From Cephalopachus bancanus (Eukaryota > Chordata > Mammalia > Primates > Tarsiidae): a stretch of 64,000 nucleotides of DNA. The stretch is from contig JAPVLO010000275.1 of the NCBI GenBank assembly GCA_027257055.1, forward strand, positions 1,984,001-2,048,000, given 5' to 3'. The translations under genes were made by a program, and so were the position numbers. This document shows positions 19,851 to 33,524 of this stretch, one piece after another (position 1 is the first letter of the stretch; each line of letters starts with the position of its first letter). The notes beneath the pieces were generated by a model, which worked only from the letters and a program-made list of their open reading frames with translations, made no database searches and had not been told where the DNA came from.

Positions 19851-22800
19851 AGTTCCCTCTGAGGTGGGAGCATCCCCTGTGCCCTCCTGCTGCTCCTTTC
19901 TGGATCTTACCCCAGGTGACCACAAGTGAGCAGGGCCCTGTAGTCTTAGAAGCCTGCATGTCCTCAGCTCATGGCTTCCCTGCAGATTTCTGTTACTTCT
20001 GAAGCATTCAGGGAACAGTACATCAGAGGTGCAGATTCTTGACCCCATTGGCTAGTGTTTTGCCACATTCGTCTCCTGTCCTTCTTCTCTTGTTCTCTCG
20101 ACACACTGTATTTTTCTCCCTTTCCTGTCTCTTCTCTCTCTTTAAATATTACACATTATCTGATATACAGCTCATGTTTCATTTTCTTAATAATCCCCAA
20201 AATGCCCCTTACAGTCTACAGGATCCATTAGTCGCACACTGTGTTGGGTTGTCCTGTCTGCTTGGTTTCCTTTCATTCAGGGTAGTCCCCTGTCTTCTGG
20301 TCTTCTGTTACATTGTCATTTTGAGGACGAGGCCGGTTGCCTTGTAGAACATCTCACAATCTGGACTGGTCTGGTTGTTTCCTCCTGATTGGGTCCAGCT
20401 TAAACATACTTGGGGTCTTAAGGGTATCACTGGTGACACTGGGCACTTCTGTTGCAAGGGGGTGGGGTGTGGGATGTCGCCTTGTCCCACTGCTGCTTCC
20501 CATGGTTTTGGTGGTCCACTGGATTCACGCCTTCTGTCCACCTGGTTGGTTTCTGCTTCATCTTCCAACTTCCTTGGCTGGACAAGTGTTGGGGTTTCAG
20601 GACTCAGCTATGGACACTTTGAAGTCAAAGGACCAAGGGATGGGGGGTGGGGAGGCTTAGGCTTAGACACCCTGGTTTGCACTGAATGAAAGTGCTTCCT
20701 GGTGTTATTTATAGACAGCTTGAAAGGTGGTTGTGAGTGTGTTTTTGGTCAGCCCACAGGAATATCTGCCCTGTGGCTACATGTACCTGTCTCCCAGGCC
20801 CAGGGAGGGCCTGCATCTGGCAACATCCTTCAAGTCCTGGTGAGTCTTTACAAGCTTTCAAGAAAAAAACAAATATTGACTGAAGTTCACACCTGAGTCA
20901 GGCCTGTTTTTCTTTCCTTTCACGGCCCCAAGTGGGATTATTTTTTTGAGAACTCAACTTCCTGTCAAGATGGGAATCAACTTCTCTCCAGTTTGGCAGC
21001 TCAGAAACAGCTGCTGTGCTGTGTGGCTGGGACTGGGGTGGTGGACATAGCCGCCAGCATAGTCTCCACTGCTCTGGGCCAATATAATGGAGACTTGAAC
21101 TTTTAATTCCTGTTGGCATTGACTGGACACTAGGCACTTGCTGTCAGACAGAAGAAATCCTCACCCAGCCCAAAGCTCTGCCATTTGACTGTAGATGTAC
21201 ACAAATGCACATCTATGTATACACATACAGGTATATAGACACATATGCATACATGTATGTATTCAAGTAAGTGTGGCATCCTAGTTATTGCTGTGGCTGA
21301 GCCAACCCCAAAACATGGTGGCTTTGTGGAGCCTCTGACTTCTAGTTTAGTTTTACATCTTCGGATCCATCCTCACCCCCAGCAACTGTTTGTGAGTTGG
21401 GCTCTTGGGGAGGCATGGTGTTTCCTCAGTTGAAACTAGGGCCTTGGTAAAGAGGCTGTTCATCTCCCCCCCAGCCCCCATTTCCGTGATCTGTCTCTTG
21501 TGTTGCCCATATCGCTCCCCCCCCCGCCCCGCCCTGATACAGGTGGGGCTGTAATTGCCATCCACTCTTGAGCACTGTGTGTGTGGAGTGGGGTGGGGGC
21601 AGGATGTGGTACCAAGGGCCAGAAACAGTCTTGACAAGTCCTTGGTTTGGGCAAACAGTACAGAAGGCACATACTTCCACAGGCCTTTTTTTTGGGGGGG
21701 TGGGATTGTGTATTGTTCTCATTTTTGAAGTTCATCACACAAAAACACTTGCTAACCATCCACTTGGCCACACTACGTGGCCATCGGCCAGTCTGTCCCA
21801 AGGTGACCTGTTCGGAGAAGCACTGAGGCTTGATGCCTCAGATTAAATGTCCTTGTGCTACTGCCACGGGGCGTGGCCTGCTCTGCCCGGGTGGGTGACC
21901 GTCGTCCCTGGGCACAGGGCACAGGCTTGTCTCCTTGGAGCTGGAGCCTATCAAGGGGGGGAAAGCTTTGCAAGAAATGAGGGCCCAGATTAAAAGTCAC
22001 TCGCCAAGGGGCATGTGGCACGAAGCCTGCCTGGGCTCCCGTCTCAGGAGCTTCTGAAGGCAGAGTTCTGGTGTGTGCCTGTCAGCTGTAAACAGGGTCA
22101 ATTGGAAGGGGGCTTGGGAGTGGGGAGAGGAGCCTGTGGGCTTCCCTGTACCACCCCCCAGGTCCACTGCACAGATATGGGAGGGTGTCAGGGAGGCAAT
22201 GACCTAGCAGCCTGGCAAGTGGTCAGGGGCCCTGGCTGGGGCCTCCTCACTCCCTTTTGGAGGGCTGGAGGGCAAGCCTTGGGGGCATATGAGCCTTCCC
22301 CAGTTCAGCTTCGTTGAAGGACATGTCTGCCTGCCTCCCTTAGTAAGGAGAGTCCATGGGCACAGCAGTGACCCTGAGGCTTATGGTCGTTTGGGCTAGT
22401 GGGACCTTGTGGTTCCATCTGTGGGACCTCTCCACTCACTCATGGGATTCCAGGACTGGCCAGTGGCTCTTCTCAGGGCCTCAAGTCACCACTGGGGCTG
22501 GGTCCGTGCTGTGGATGGAGGAGAGAGGGTTATTAGCAGGTTGGGGCTGGGCAGATGCTCCTTGGAGATCTTCCAGGCATGCAGTGGGGTGAGGAGGCCT
22601 GAGAGTCATTCTGGAACCACACCGCATGTGTGCAGGACCTGTGAGACAGCCAAGAATGTCCTCCTCCTGCAGATCCTTGCCTTGGGCCTTTTCACTTGTC
22701 TCTCACTCTTTTGTTGTACAAATGCTCACACAAAGAAAAAGAGTCCAAGGAGCTTGGTTTGGGCTATAGGTAAGAAGGGAAGGGTAATGATGTAACTTGA

Positions 22801-23570
22801 CTAGGAGTTTTTGCAACGAAGTGTTGGAGAAGAGGTTGGAAACAGAGAAATGCATACATGAGTCTCAGAACCTGACTCCTGTGTGGCCCAGGAACAGAAG
22901 CAGGGCCCGGTCCCAGTGGGTCGCTGGTCTCAGGTTTCCAGGAGGGTTGAGGCAGCTTACCTGGACCCTTGGTCAGGCGGGCTACTTGAAGCCTTGTCTG
23001 GCTTGGGGAAAGGGTCTGGGAGCAAGGGGGTTGGCACCATACCAGCAACAAACCCCAACAGGTTTTCACTGAACAAGGGATGACACATGTGAGGTCATTA
23101 CATTGTTGCCACTCATGAACCTGGGATGTCTGGAGGTGGTGGGCAGTTTGGTCATTTGGCAGGCCCCCCCTCGTCTTGGTTGACACATTTTGTCCTATAG
23201 CTGCTTTCCAGATGTCTCATTGTCCTCGCTTCCCTGACTGCCCATGTCTGGTTTGCACCACTGGTCATTGCTAGCATCTGTGTCTCTACCCCCGTGACTC
23301 TCTCCATGGGCATGCTGAGTGAGCGGGGGCAGGACGGGCAGGGACTGCGTCCCTCCATCCCTCTGCTGGCCTCACATTGGGAAGGATTCTCCCGTGCTTG
23401 TTCATCAGTTGCCATTACTGTCACCTAGTGTGGGCGGTGTGGCAGATGGAGGCCCTGCCCAGCAGCACCCTCAGGGACTCTGGCTTCTGTTGCTACGTGT
23501 GCACAGGGCGGGCTCCCATGGTTTTGTTGTCTTTTCTAGAGGGATCCTTTTTTTCTGCTTTCTAAAATTA

Positions 23571-23906
23571 CAGACCTGAGTCGCTTAATGATGGGGATAC
23601 TTTCTGAGAAGTGCATCCTTAGGCAATAGCTCTTATACAAACATCATAGAGGGGCTTACAACAAACCTAGAGGCATAGCCTACTACACACCTGGGCTGCA
23701 TAGTGTAACTTGTTGCTCCTAACCTGCACACCTGTCTAGCATGTGACGGGATTGAATACTGTAGGCAGTTGTAACACAGTGGGAAGTGCTTATCTAAACA
23801 TCTCTAACATAGAAAAGTTTCAGTAAACATGCGATATTATAATCTAATGGGCCGCCATTTTCTTTGTGGTCTGTGTTTGACCAAAACGCTGTTATGTGGC
23901 ACATAG
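23571..23906. mobile_element. Tigger-like (pogo) non-autonomous DNA transposon
   Basis: The left end 'cctgagtcgcttaatgatgggg' and the right end 'aaaacgctgttatgtggcacata' are imperfect inverted repeats of each other. The interior ('catcatagaggggcttac', 'agcctactacacacctgggct', 'tactgtaggcagttgtaacaca', 'tataatctaatggg') matches a well-known primate MITE of the Tc1/mariner-Tigger type. It carries no transposase. I do not assign the exact subfamily name. Confidence 0.75.
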
Positions 23907-24392
23907 CTATATTCTGTCACTTGGCCCAAGGTGCCAGGGTCTTCTCAGGGGCTTTGCAGGATACCATCTTTTGCCAAGGTTGAAATGTAGTTTTAGCATT
24001 TTACAATCTATCCCCTTTGTGGCTGATGGAGCAAAGAGCCCTTGGGTGTCTGCTGTCACAGGTCTCGCACTGCTGTGTGGTGAGCAGATGGTGGGTGTCC
24101 TGAATTACTGCAGGCCTAGAGTCCCAGAAATTCAGCCCTGGCTGCTTATAGCTTCTGATTTGAAGTTGCCCTAATGGTGGGCTGGGATTGTACTTCATCA
24201 TTTTGCTTTGGACAAGTTGTATCATTCTTAAATGCTCTCTCTTTAGCCTTTGGAAAACTTCATTGTGTGTTTCTTTTTCCCTGCTTTTCCTCATTGTCCT
24301 GAGTTGTGAGCTAAGCATTTGACTCCTTTGCACATTCAGCACTGCACATGGCCACAGAACAGGTATTTAGTGTGTATGTGAATGCATGTGCC

Positions 24393-24423
24393 CGTGTGTG
24401 TGTGTGTGTGTGCGCGCGCATGC
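24393..24423. repeat. (TG)n(CG)n microsatellite, alternating purine-pyrimidine
   Basis: Thirty-one bases of strict alternation run from TG repeats into GCGCGCGCATGC. Such tracts can adopt left-handed Z-DNA under supercoiling. A longer analogue sits in the KLF13 3' UTR. Confidence 0.9.
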
Positions 24424-25861
24424 TTATGTTTGCATGTGCACACATGGTCAGCCGTGCAGTCGAGTCTCAGAACAGTTGTTCCCCTGGAAGCGTGCCAATC
24501 TCATGGTGTCTGGCAGGTGGTGCAGGCTGCAGAAGGGATGTTTGTTTCTCTCCGCCCTGTGAACCCCAGTGGGGATGCACCACTCAAAGGCTGGTTCCTA
24601 CAAGAGCAGGGAAGGAGGGAGCAGCATGTGCCTGGCTTGGCTGTGTAGGAAGAACCCACCTCCAGGGTTGAGGGGGGGACCCTGGAGCTGCTAGAGGGTG
24701 CGCTTGATCCCTGATGGGCACTCCATCTTGAGCCATGCTCCCTGCAGGTCTCTCCACTCCTCTCCCATAAATCAGAGGGCCCCACAGTGTGGTGTGGAGT
24801 CCTGGCCCTAGATGGTAGCTGAACCCAGCCCCTCCTCATTCCATCTGCTCCTTGTACTCTGGGATCTGAGCTTGTTTCTAACCTGCCTTTAGGAATTTCC
24901 AGCCCTCAGGACAAGCAGCAGGTGGGTGTGGGAGGGAGCAAGGCCCCAGGGGCTTGAGAGAGAGGGGAAGGTGGGGAGGCACCTCTTCTTTGTACTGTAG
25001 AGACTCTGCCTGGGGAGACCCTGTGGGGGATGCTGTGGCTTCCTCCTACTGCCCTCTGGGGAGCCCCTGGCAGCCTGTCCCTTGGTGCTGGGAGGAGGTG
25101 GCTTGGTTGGCTGTTCCTGGTCACAGGCTGGGTCCTCCTACATGGCAGAACTGAAGGTAAACACTGGGTTGCCTTGGCAACTGGGCTGTGCTGAAGCTCC
25201 AAGTGCTTGTGGCTTGAGAGGTTCTCATTGTCTCAAGTTTCTAGGATGGGTTTCTGTTTTGATTTTTTTTTTTAATTAGCAAGAATGAGTAAGATACCAA
25301 AATGCCTGACCTGGTTCCTATAATTGCTTAATAAACATTTGTCTTCTCTTTATAGGAGGAATGCTCCAATGATTCATTGGCTTTTTCTTTTAGACAGTGG
25401 CAGGGCCCAGCACCCCTCCTCACCTGGGCACCAACCTGCCTCCTTGTCATTCTTTCTCTCTTTGTAAGGCAGAAACAGTCCTGAGAGCACAACTCCTTTC
25501 AAGGATGCGTGCAGATTGTAATTTTTTTTTTTTTGGTGATGAATTACTTTTTATAGTGTTCAAGAAAAACTCAAGGTAGCGTACTGAAATGGCATTACAG
25601 AGTATTAAAGGAGTCCAAAGGACAGACAAGTGTGGGTGTTTTGTTAGAGGCCTCTGTGTCCTTGTGAATCCTAACAACTGGTCACTGGACTTTGAACTGG
25701 CCTCATCACGCATCTCTTCCAGGACAGCGGTGTGGAAGCCTAATACATCGATGTCGTTTTTTAGGCACCTTCTTGAAATTCTTCTTTCCTTTTTTTTTTT
25801 TTTTTTTTGATTCAGAGAAAGGCCTTCTTGTCTGGTTATCCTTGGTTGTTTAAACAGAGAC

Positions 25862-25985
25862 AGTACAGCCTATTGATGAGGACCCAGACTCTGGAGTTAG
25901 AACAGTTTGAGCCCAGCTCTGGGTTTTCATCTGTAGAACGGGTCTGATCATGCCGACTGCTGAGGAGCAGATGAGGAGAACATGA
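25862..25985 (+). mobile_element. MIR SINE fragment
   Basis: 'gaggacccagactctggagttagaacagtttgagcccagctctg' matches the tRNA-related head of MIR. 'ttttcatctgtagaacgggtctg' matches the core. The part between them is deleted. Confidence 0.6.
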
Positions 25986-26344
25986 GAATGTGGAGGAGAA
26001 TATGGTGAGCACATGAGGAAAACAGACGAGAACATGTAGAGAATGTGGTGAGGTACCCAGTAGAAGGGAGTTTGTGTGGGGGCTGTGCGTGTGTGCCTGT
26101 GTGTGTGAGATTAACCTGTAAGAGCAGAATTTTGCTGCCTACAAAATTCTGCAGCTGAATGAATGGGCACTTATTCTGTCTTTTCTTTTGAAAGAAAGCG
26201 GACACATAGATAATTCAGAACTACTTTTTGAAGTAGGTGCCGGGGCATTCCCCAGGATCCTCACAGCCTGCCCTGAACCTGCCCTACCAGAGCCACCCTG
26301 TGGCACGTGTGTGGGGTGACCCTCATGGCATCATGGCTCCAGGT

Positions 26345-26440
26345 GCGTTCAGTCTCAGCTTCCATTTCTGTAAAATACCTGTCTTGGGGATGCAGGAGGA
26401 TGAACTCAGACTGGCTGCAGAACAGCAGTGTATACTGAAG
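26345..26440 (+). mobile_element. Probable MIR core fragment
   Basis: 'tctcagcttccatttctgtaaaatacctg' resembles the 'cctcagtttcctcatctgtaaaatgg' core of MIR. It is short and diverged. Confidence 0.4.
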
Positions 26441-29142
26441 TTCCATGAGCATACTGTTGTTGCTATGGAAACCCTGTTGCGAGGCACCAGGCTGTGCTCA
26501 GACTAGGGAGTGGTGGCCCCATCTCAGGTGAGCCTCCTGTGTTACTTGATAACTGAGCCATCTCAGGTACCAACGGTTGCACCTGCCCAGACTCTTTAAT
26601 CAGCAGAACTGAAACCTCAACCTTGAGGTCAAAGACTTGGTCACCCATCATCAGAGCAGTTCTGGACAAGACCACCTGTCTGAGGTGGGCTTTGCCCCCC
26701 AACCCTGTGTGAATTAGTCTAGGATGGACTCATAGTGACAGGTGAGACTCTGCCTGCAGATGACTATGCCAGACCTGCTGAGTGACCCCACCCAAAGGGA
26801 AGGACTTTTTGAGACGGGGTCAACTCTGGGTATGACTTCCTGTAGCATGTGGGCGTGGGTGTGGATGCCAACTAGCCCCAAGGGAGGCCAGTGCCAGGCT
26901 GGGTGCCCCACTTCCCTTCCAAGGTCCAGGCACCATGTCACAATGGGTTATATAACTGGCAGCCCTTCTTCAGTGGAGAACAACAGAAACACTTGCCTCC
27001 CCAGACCACTTGGTAACAGCTCCGTCAAGTGGACGAGCTTGCGGCTGCTGTCAGCATCTTATACGCCAGCAACCCAGGGATTCCCACTCTGGACTCAGCT
27101 TGCTATTTTCATAGTGCCTGGGCTCCTCTTGCTTCCGGAGACATTCCACTTCTTGTTTACAGGAGTAATTGCCTTCATGAGCTTTGGGCCGTCTGCGGTT
27201 ATATATTTTTTCCCTTTATTTTCCTTCTTTTTGGGGGCAGCAATTCTGTGTTTGCAAATAGGGGAATTGTTTCCCAAAGGCAAGCGCAGAAGTGTCTTGA
27301 GGCTAGTACCTCGGTTTCTACCCCCTTCCTGCTGTCGCCTCATCTTTCTGCAAGTGTATTTGGCATCAACATGCTTCCTGTGTGGTCTGAGGTGAGTACT
27401 TTGAATGACTGTAAGTAAGAGTGTGGCCTTCCTTTCTCTCTCCCGGCACCTAATTGCTCCAGAGGACACTTTATCAATGTCCCAACAGGTGGGGTGGGGG
27501 AGTGGGCCGTTCCTGGGCTTTGCCTGGATAGAGGACACAGAGGCACATGTGCCATTTCTGTGCCCTGCTCATGTGGTCTTGGGTGGATCTCTTCTTTCTT
27601 CTGCTCTGAGAAACACCCCTGCACAATTGTGTAAACTCTACTTAAACAGCAACTCATGTTCGCTGCAAAACCCTGATAACAACCCACCCCTGTCTTGCAC
27701 CCCTGCATAGGGCCCGCTGGCTCAGGTGTTCACTTGACACCACCCTGGGAGAAATGAAGCAAAGGTCTGAGGGGGCCACATTTGGGTATCCTGCACACTA
27801 TAGAGGCAGAGCTTTCGGGACTCCAAACATGTGCCCAGCCCTTCCCACTGCCCCCTGCCCTTCCTGTGGGGTGGAGAAGCAGAGGTGGGGGGGTTCTTCC
27901 CTCAGGGACAGGCCAGATACATGCAGCTTCTCAAGCAAGCAACCCCTAATGGCCCCCGAGTCTGCCGTGCACTATCCCAGGCTTCCCACTGGTGTCAGCC
28001 CTCAGCAGTGGGAGGGAGGTCCAGCTTTAGGCCACTCCCTTGCAAGGAGAAGACAAGGAGTCCAGATGGGTTCATCCAGCTCCCATGGGGACCAGCAAGT
28101 GGCCTGGTTGCTGATGGATCTGGCAGGGGCTATGTGCCCACTGATGCCGGCAGCATCCTAAACCACAGTAACGCGAACTGGATTTCATGTTAGGAGAGGA
28201 GTTCCAGTGGCAGGAAATGACCTGGGAAAGTTTTCTGCTTAAACTAAATAGAAACATCACTGTCATACCGGCCAGCTCTGCCCTCCCAGCAGGCCGTGGC
28301 GGGGGGTGGGGGGGGGTGCTGAGTTGGGAATGTTTTCACTGACTAGGGGGTCACCCTGACTCCTAGTGGAAGGTCTCCCTGGCGAGGCCTGGAACGGATG
28401 GCCTGAGGGCACCTTGGGCTTCCGTGTACAGAACTAACAGCTCCTCAGTCTCCCTGGGGCCTGTGTAGCTGTCCGTCTTAAATATCTTCTGCCCCACCCA
28501 CATTTTTCCTTGTGTTTAGTGTCATTCCTCCAGTGTTTAGTGTCCCTCCTCCCGTGAGACTGCTAGGCAGTGATGAAGAACTGCATATTGCATATGGCCC
28601 ATGCCTGGTCACCACTCAGTAAGTACTTACTGTACACAGATGGCCTGGTTGTCAGGGGAGCCTTTGACCCTGGGGGATGTCCCCCTACATGCCTAGGACA
28701 CACACTCACCAACACTTCCCAGCTACCTCTTGTTAGGGCCTGGTACCCACACTATCCTGGATCTGTCACTACAGCTCCAGAGGCGGGGCTTCCCCCATGC
28801 CTGCGTTCACCCTGTGCAGAGGGGGAACATCCCAGGTCTGCTACTAACAGCAGCCCACGCCCGCGCCTGGTCTCACACCTCTCCTTGCTGCAGGACCAGA
28901 GGTGTGTTGGCCAAGAGAGGCTGCCTGTGTCATCACCACCTTCACCTGCATTTCCAAATCAGGACACACTCTGAAATTGGGCCATGGCCGATTGTTTCCA
29001 TGTGCAGCTGGCAGGGGTGCTGGAGGGGTACCAGGGAGGCAGGAAGGATACCAGAGACCAAGGCTGGGAATCCCCAGCTGCCCAGATGCTTGCCAGATTT
29101 GGATTCTCGGTGCCCTGAGTGGTGGCCTTTGCCTTTTGGGAT

Positions 29143-29292
29143 GGCCTCTCATCCCATTGTCCCAGCCTGGCCCATGGAGCAAGGGTCACCTGGTTCTTAG
29201 AAGCTGAGACTGGGCTGGGCCTCTCATCCCATTGTCCCAGCTTGGCCCATGGAGCAAGGGTCACCTGGTTGTTAGAAGCTGAGACTTGGAAG
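29143..29292. repeat. Two-copy tandem duplication, 75-bp unit
   Basis: Unit 1 (29,143-29,217) and unit 2 (29,218-29,292) are identical over about the first 70 bases except for two substitutions (C/T and C/G). They diverge only in the last few bases. The unit is a multiple of three, so a spurious open frame across it shows a repeated 25-residue block. It is a local duplication in unique intronic DNA. Confidence 0.93.
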
Positions 29293-32200
29293 GGACTTGT
29301 TTCTCTTCTGTGTAGAGAGGGTTTGAGCCAGTTAGAAGGGAGGGCCCCCAATGTGGCCATTACAGGATTTGCTCTGAGAGTGTGGAGAACGAGTTCTTGG
29401 ATCTGCAGATTTTTGTTCTAAAAACAGTAGAACCTTTCTTTTAGTAAAATCCCGTGGAGTTCCTTGCAGAAAACAGCTGGGGGATTGCTGGATGGAAAGA
29501 TTTTGACTATGGTGAGTGTTGCCTGGGTACTCTCCTCACACTCCCTGAGAATAGCCCACAGCAGGGTGCCTGTGTGGTCCCAAGGCTAGTGCAGGGTCCT
29601 TTCTTTGCTCCCGTGGAAGGAAAGGAAGCCTGCTTGAGTGGGGTAGGGACAGAGGGGCAAAAGAAGGCCTGGGGTTGGGTAGGGGGAACCAAGAGAAGGC
29701 CCAGGTCCCAGTGTTCAGCCCATGGTGCTTCCACCCAGGCTGAGCTGGTGAGGTCTGGGGCAGGTGCTTCCAGGCCGTGGGGTTGGTGTCCTCTCCTGGT
29801 CCTTCAGAGGGGCACCACCCTGGCCTCCCGGAGCATGCTTGAGTACGTGGGAGTTGGGTTTGTGCTCTGTGGGCTCGGGCAGGGGGAGACATTAATGAGA
29901 TCTGGGGCTGAGCTGGAGCAGTGCAGGGTGAATGAGGGCAGCGGGGCCCTGACTCACCCGGCAGCAGCCCCTCCAGAGGGGAAGGAGGAGAAGGTGGACA
30001 GGGGTCAAGGGTATGGCAGCTGAGGTGGGGTTTGTCTTGGCCAAGGGCACATACTGGACCTGACTGTGCAAGGCTGTGTCTGTGGGGTATCAGTGGACAT
30101 GCCAGGGCGGGGGTATGTAGGCATTTTTCAGTTGTTCCCTGAGTGTCGTGAAGGGTTTGGCTCTGGCTAATGCTTCTGTTTCTGGAGGATGTGGTGCCTG
30201 TGAGGGCAGTGCTAGGTCCTCCCCACCCAACATATGCTGATCTGCTGCTCTGCTGGCCTGGAGACCGAGCCCCTGCCCCACTCCTTTTCCCTGCTCAAGT
30301 CCGGCAGGACCCCCATTCCCACCCCACTGAGCCTGGATCCTGGGGGCCTCCTTCCCCCTCAAGTGCCTGCCTAGAGTATACTGGGGGGAGGTAGATCTGG
30401 CCTGAGTGACCGCCACATGCCCAGCAACCGACAGTGAGGGGACCCATAGGGAGTGTGGCAGGATCTCCTTCTGGGAATGACAGGAGATCCTTGAGGGGGT
30501 GTGAGGAATGGGCAGGCTCGAGAAAACTGAGGGGCCTGCTCCTGTGGACAGCTGGCCCCTCCCCGGGGACCCCTCCCCTGCTCTCCAGGCCCTGAGGCCC
30601 CGAGCAGGCAGCACCCAGCCTGGCTGTGGATGTCTTGACGCCACAACCTAAGGCTGACCAAGCCACCAAGGACCTGGTTCTGACACAGGAATCTGCGCCA
30701 CCAACCTGGTGTCAATTCTTCAAATGTTGTTGGCCACGTAAAGTTGTATTTGTACCATTTGATTTACCAAAGGCAAGTACAACCTGCTGGGGAGGGTTCC
30801 TGCTGCCCCCTACTTCCCACCCCTGGTTGCCTCAGCTCCCTCGGGGGTACAGTTTGCAGCTGCTGAGGGGGATGAATGTGTCTGGTTCTGGTTCTGGAGG
30901 AAGAGGATTCAAGCTTAGAGGAGACATGCATGCACCAGCCCTGGTCTGGCCTATACCTGCTCAGGTTGGGTTGCTCATGGCCCCATTTTCCCCTCATGTC
31001 CCTCCTGAGCCCCCAGAAACCCTGACAGGAACCCAGGGCTGCTCTGCACAGAGCACCAGGTCGATGACCTCAGCTTTGTTTCTGGGAAGACAACCCGTCT
31101 GTGGCTTCCAGAAAGTAACTCTCTTCCTTTTTTCCTGAAACTCCCAGGCTTCCCCCACCCTTTTTGTCTGAGTCCAGACAGGGAGATTTCCCTGAGGACA
31201 CCTCACCCTGGCCTCGGGCTGTCCTTCCACTCCTGGATTTTGTCCCCACTAAGGGGCCCATCTCCTTTGGTGAGGAGTGAGTGAGATCATGCTAGGGACT
31301 CCCTTCTCATACTATTACCAGCATTCAGCCTCTTTGAGCTGTAGGTCTGGCTGCCCGAAGCCCCAGCCCCAGGCACAGCTGGGTGAGAACTTCTCTCCCA
31401 CCTCACTCTGTTTCCTCCTCGATTCCTGCCAAGACCCCAGCCTTTCAGGGCCTCAGGAGCTTCCAGGCTAGGGCCTCAGGACCTCATGCTGCCCCTCGTC
31501 CTGGGTTTCAGGACGTGGGGCACCCATCTTAGTGCAGGTGCCCCAGTGGGCCTGCTGTGTCTCATGGCAGCCGTTTACTTCCGTGCCTTTTTTCTCTTTC
31601 AAAGGCATCCCCTTCAACTGAAGAAGAAATGAAAACACCACCTGTGCCTTGAGATCTTTCAGTTTCTGAACAGAGAGTCCTGGGCACTTGGTGAGGCCAG
31701 GGCTTCTGCTGGCCCCGTGTGGGTCAGCACCTTGGGTGACTGAGGCCCACAGGCCTACTCCCCACTCCCAATTCTCTGCACCCCTTCATGCTGGGAACTC
31801 ACAGGAGACCTGGGGAAGTGCAGACTGGATGGGTGGTTTGGAGGCAGCCTGGGGTCTCGAGTCCAAAGCAGGAGCAGGCTGCGACCCCAGGCAGGCCTGG
31901 TTGAGGATCTACCTACTGACCTTCGTCTGGGTAGGGCGAGGCTGGGTCTAACACAGCATAGCATCCAGCCCATCACATGGGAGGATTGGAGGGCTTGTGC
32001 AACTAGGGGTCAAGCAGGGAGTTTACGTTTGGAGCTCTCCCAGGATCAGCAGGTGTCCCCTGAGTGCCCTGCTGGGAGCACCAACTTCTGTGGCCTAGCC
32101 TGGGGGTTACGTGAGGGATCAAGGCCGCCAGCTCCTCTGCCCAGCCCCACTGGGCCAGTGTGCCTCAGGAAGTCCTGTCCTTGGTGCTTGTGGGTGGGGA

Positions 32201-33524
32201 GAGGGGAGTGCACGAGGCTCCTCCCTGGGAAAGGTGACTGGGAAGGCTGTGGAGGTGGTGGGGATCTGCCTGGGCCTTCCTGCGTGCGGGTGACAGACTC
32301 TCTGGAACTCATGCACCTGCACCTGAGAGGGACCCCTCGGGATCTGCTGGGCCTGGGGAGGGAGTGCTGCCTGACCATGGTGATGAGAGAGGTGGGGTGT
32401 GGGGTCCAGGGGTTTGTTCTGCTTCTCAAGCTGCTCTTGAGAGATGGAGGAGTCCTGTGGCAGGTCCTTAGCCCGGGGACAGGGAGGGAGGATGCCAAGG
32501 TCGAGAGGGCGGAGCAGGATGACTTGGAGAGCCCGGGGTAGTGACCAAAGGAGAAGTGGATGTCACGGTGGCTGGAACATCCTGCCATCCTCATGTGGAG
32601 CAGCTTGAGGGAACCCAGCCTCTCTCTCTGGCCCTCCCCAGTCATGGGGCCATGAGCAGGCTGCAGAGTGCGACTGTTCCTGTGGTGGCTGCAGTGTTGT
32701 TAGGAAGTGAATGGGTGTTGTTGGCTTTTCCTGGGCCTCATCGCCCCCCAGGGTTGCTCTCAACCCCAAGGGGTGGGGAGCTGTGCCTCTCACTATGCTT
32801 CTCGGATCTCATGCGTGGTGTGTCCAGCCTGGCCCTCTTGGTCTCAGTCTCTGAGCACTTCTCATTTATTTATGAAAGCCGCAGGCAGGACCCAAGCCCC
32901 AGGTGTTCTTGCTGGTGGAGGAAGGTGGAAAATGTGCAGCGCTTTGTGGGAAGGGGGATGCTATTCCTCCTCCTGCAGACCACGTGGAGCTGGGACAGGA
33001 TGCCACCACCCTTGGCAGGGTGACTGGGATGATCACAGCAGGGTGAAGTCCAGAGGAGGGACAGCAGGCAGCATCAGATACCTCTGAGGCCCACTGTCAC
33101 TTGGTTTGCACTAAAGAGACGGCAGGACCCAGAAGGCCTGGCTGTGTCAGCCTAGCCAAAAGGAAACACACACACGGCACACATACACAGATGCACACCT
33201 GCACACTCATTTTTACTGAAAGCAGTATACTGCAGGTGATTTGAGAACAGAAAAGCTCAAAGACGAAATTGGCAACCACAGTTTTACCTCCCAGACAGGA
33301 CTTTTGCTTGGCTCTGTTCTTATTTAAGACAGACAGCATAGGAAGCCTCTCCTGGCAGTCTAAGCCCTTCCTGTCAGATGTGGGGCCTGCCAGCTCACCT
33401 ACTGATGGCTGCATTTTTAAGAACCTGGGGCTCGGACTGCATCCTAGGCCTGGATGCCTTGCGTTCCAGCAGGGCATTTTGGTTGCTGGCATTGACTTCA
33501 GCATTGTCCAGGGCCATTTGTGGA

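Larger units (their letters stand above)
15711..23570. other. Intron 1, part a: mostly unique sequence
   Basis: Apart from MER5A, an L1 tail and a MIR listed separately, I see no gene or named element. Purine/G-rich stretches occur at 16,490-16,510 and 20,640-20,655. Homopolymer runs sit at 21,517-21,525 (C9) and 21,686-21,700 (T8 then G7). Intronic cis-regulatory elements are possible but cannot be shown from sequence alone. Confidence 0.6.
23907..33524. other. Intron 1, part b: mostly unique sequence
   Basis: It contains a TG/CG microsatellite, two MIR pieces and a 75-bp tandem duplication, listed separately. Other parts show no recognisable gene. A T15-20 run lies near 25,790-25,810 and an oligo-T near 25,521-25,534. 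A G-rich run at 28,289-28,318 could form a quadruplex. The segment 27,140-27,420 is AT-rich against GC-rich surroundings and does not look like a repeat, so it could be a conserved element. Confidence 0.55.

Noticed and set aside
26742..27395. 217-codon frame with a hydrophobic stretch
   Set aside because: The hydrophobic residues come from a T-rich tract. There is no family match or gene context.
29119..29421. 100-codon frame with a repeated 25-residue block
   Set aside because: The repeat comes from the 75-bp tandem duplication. There is no other sign of coding.
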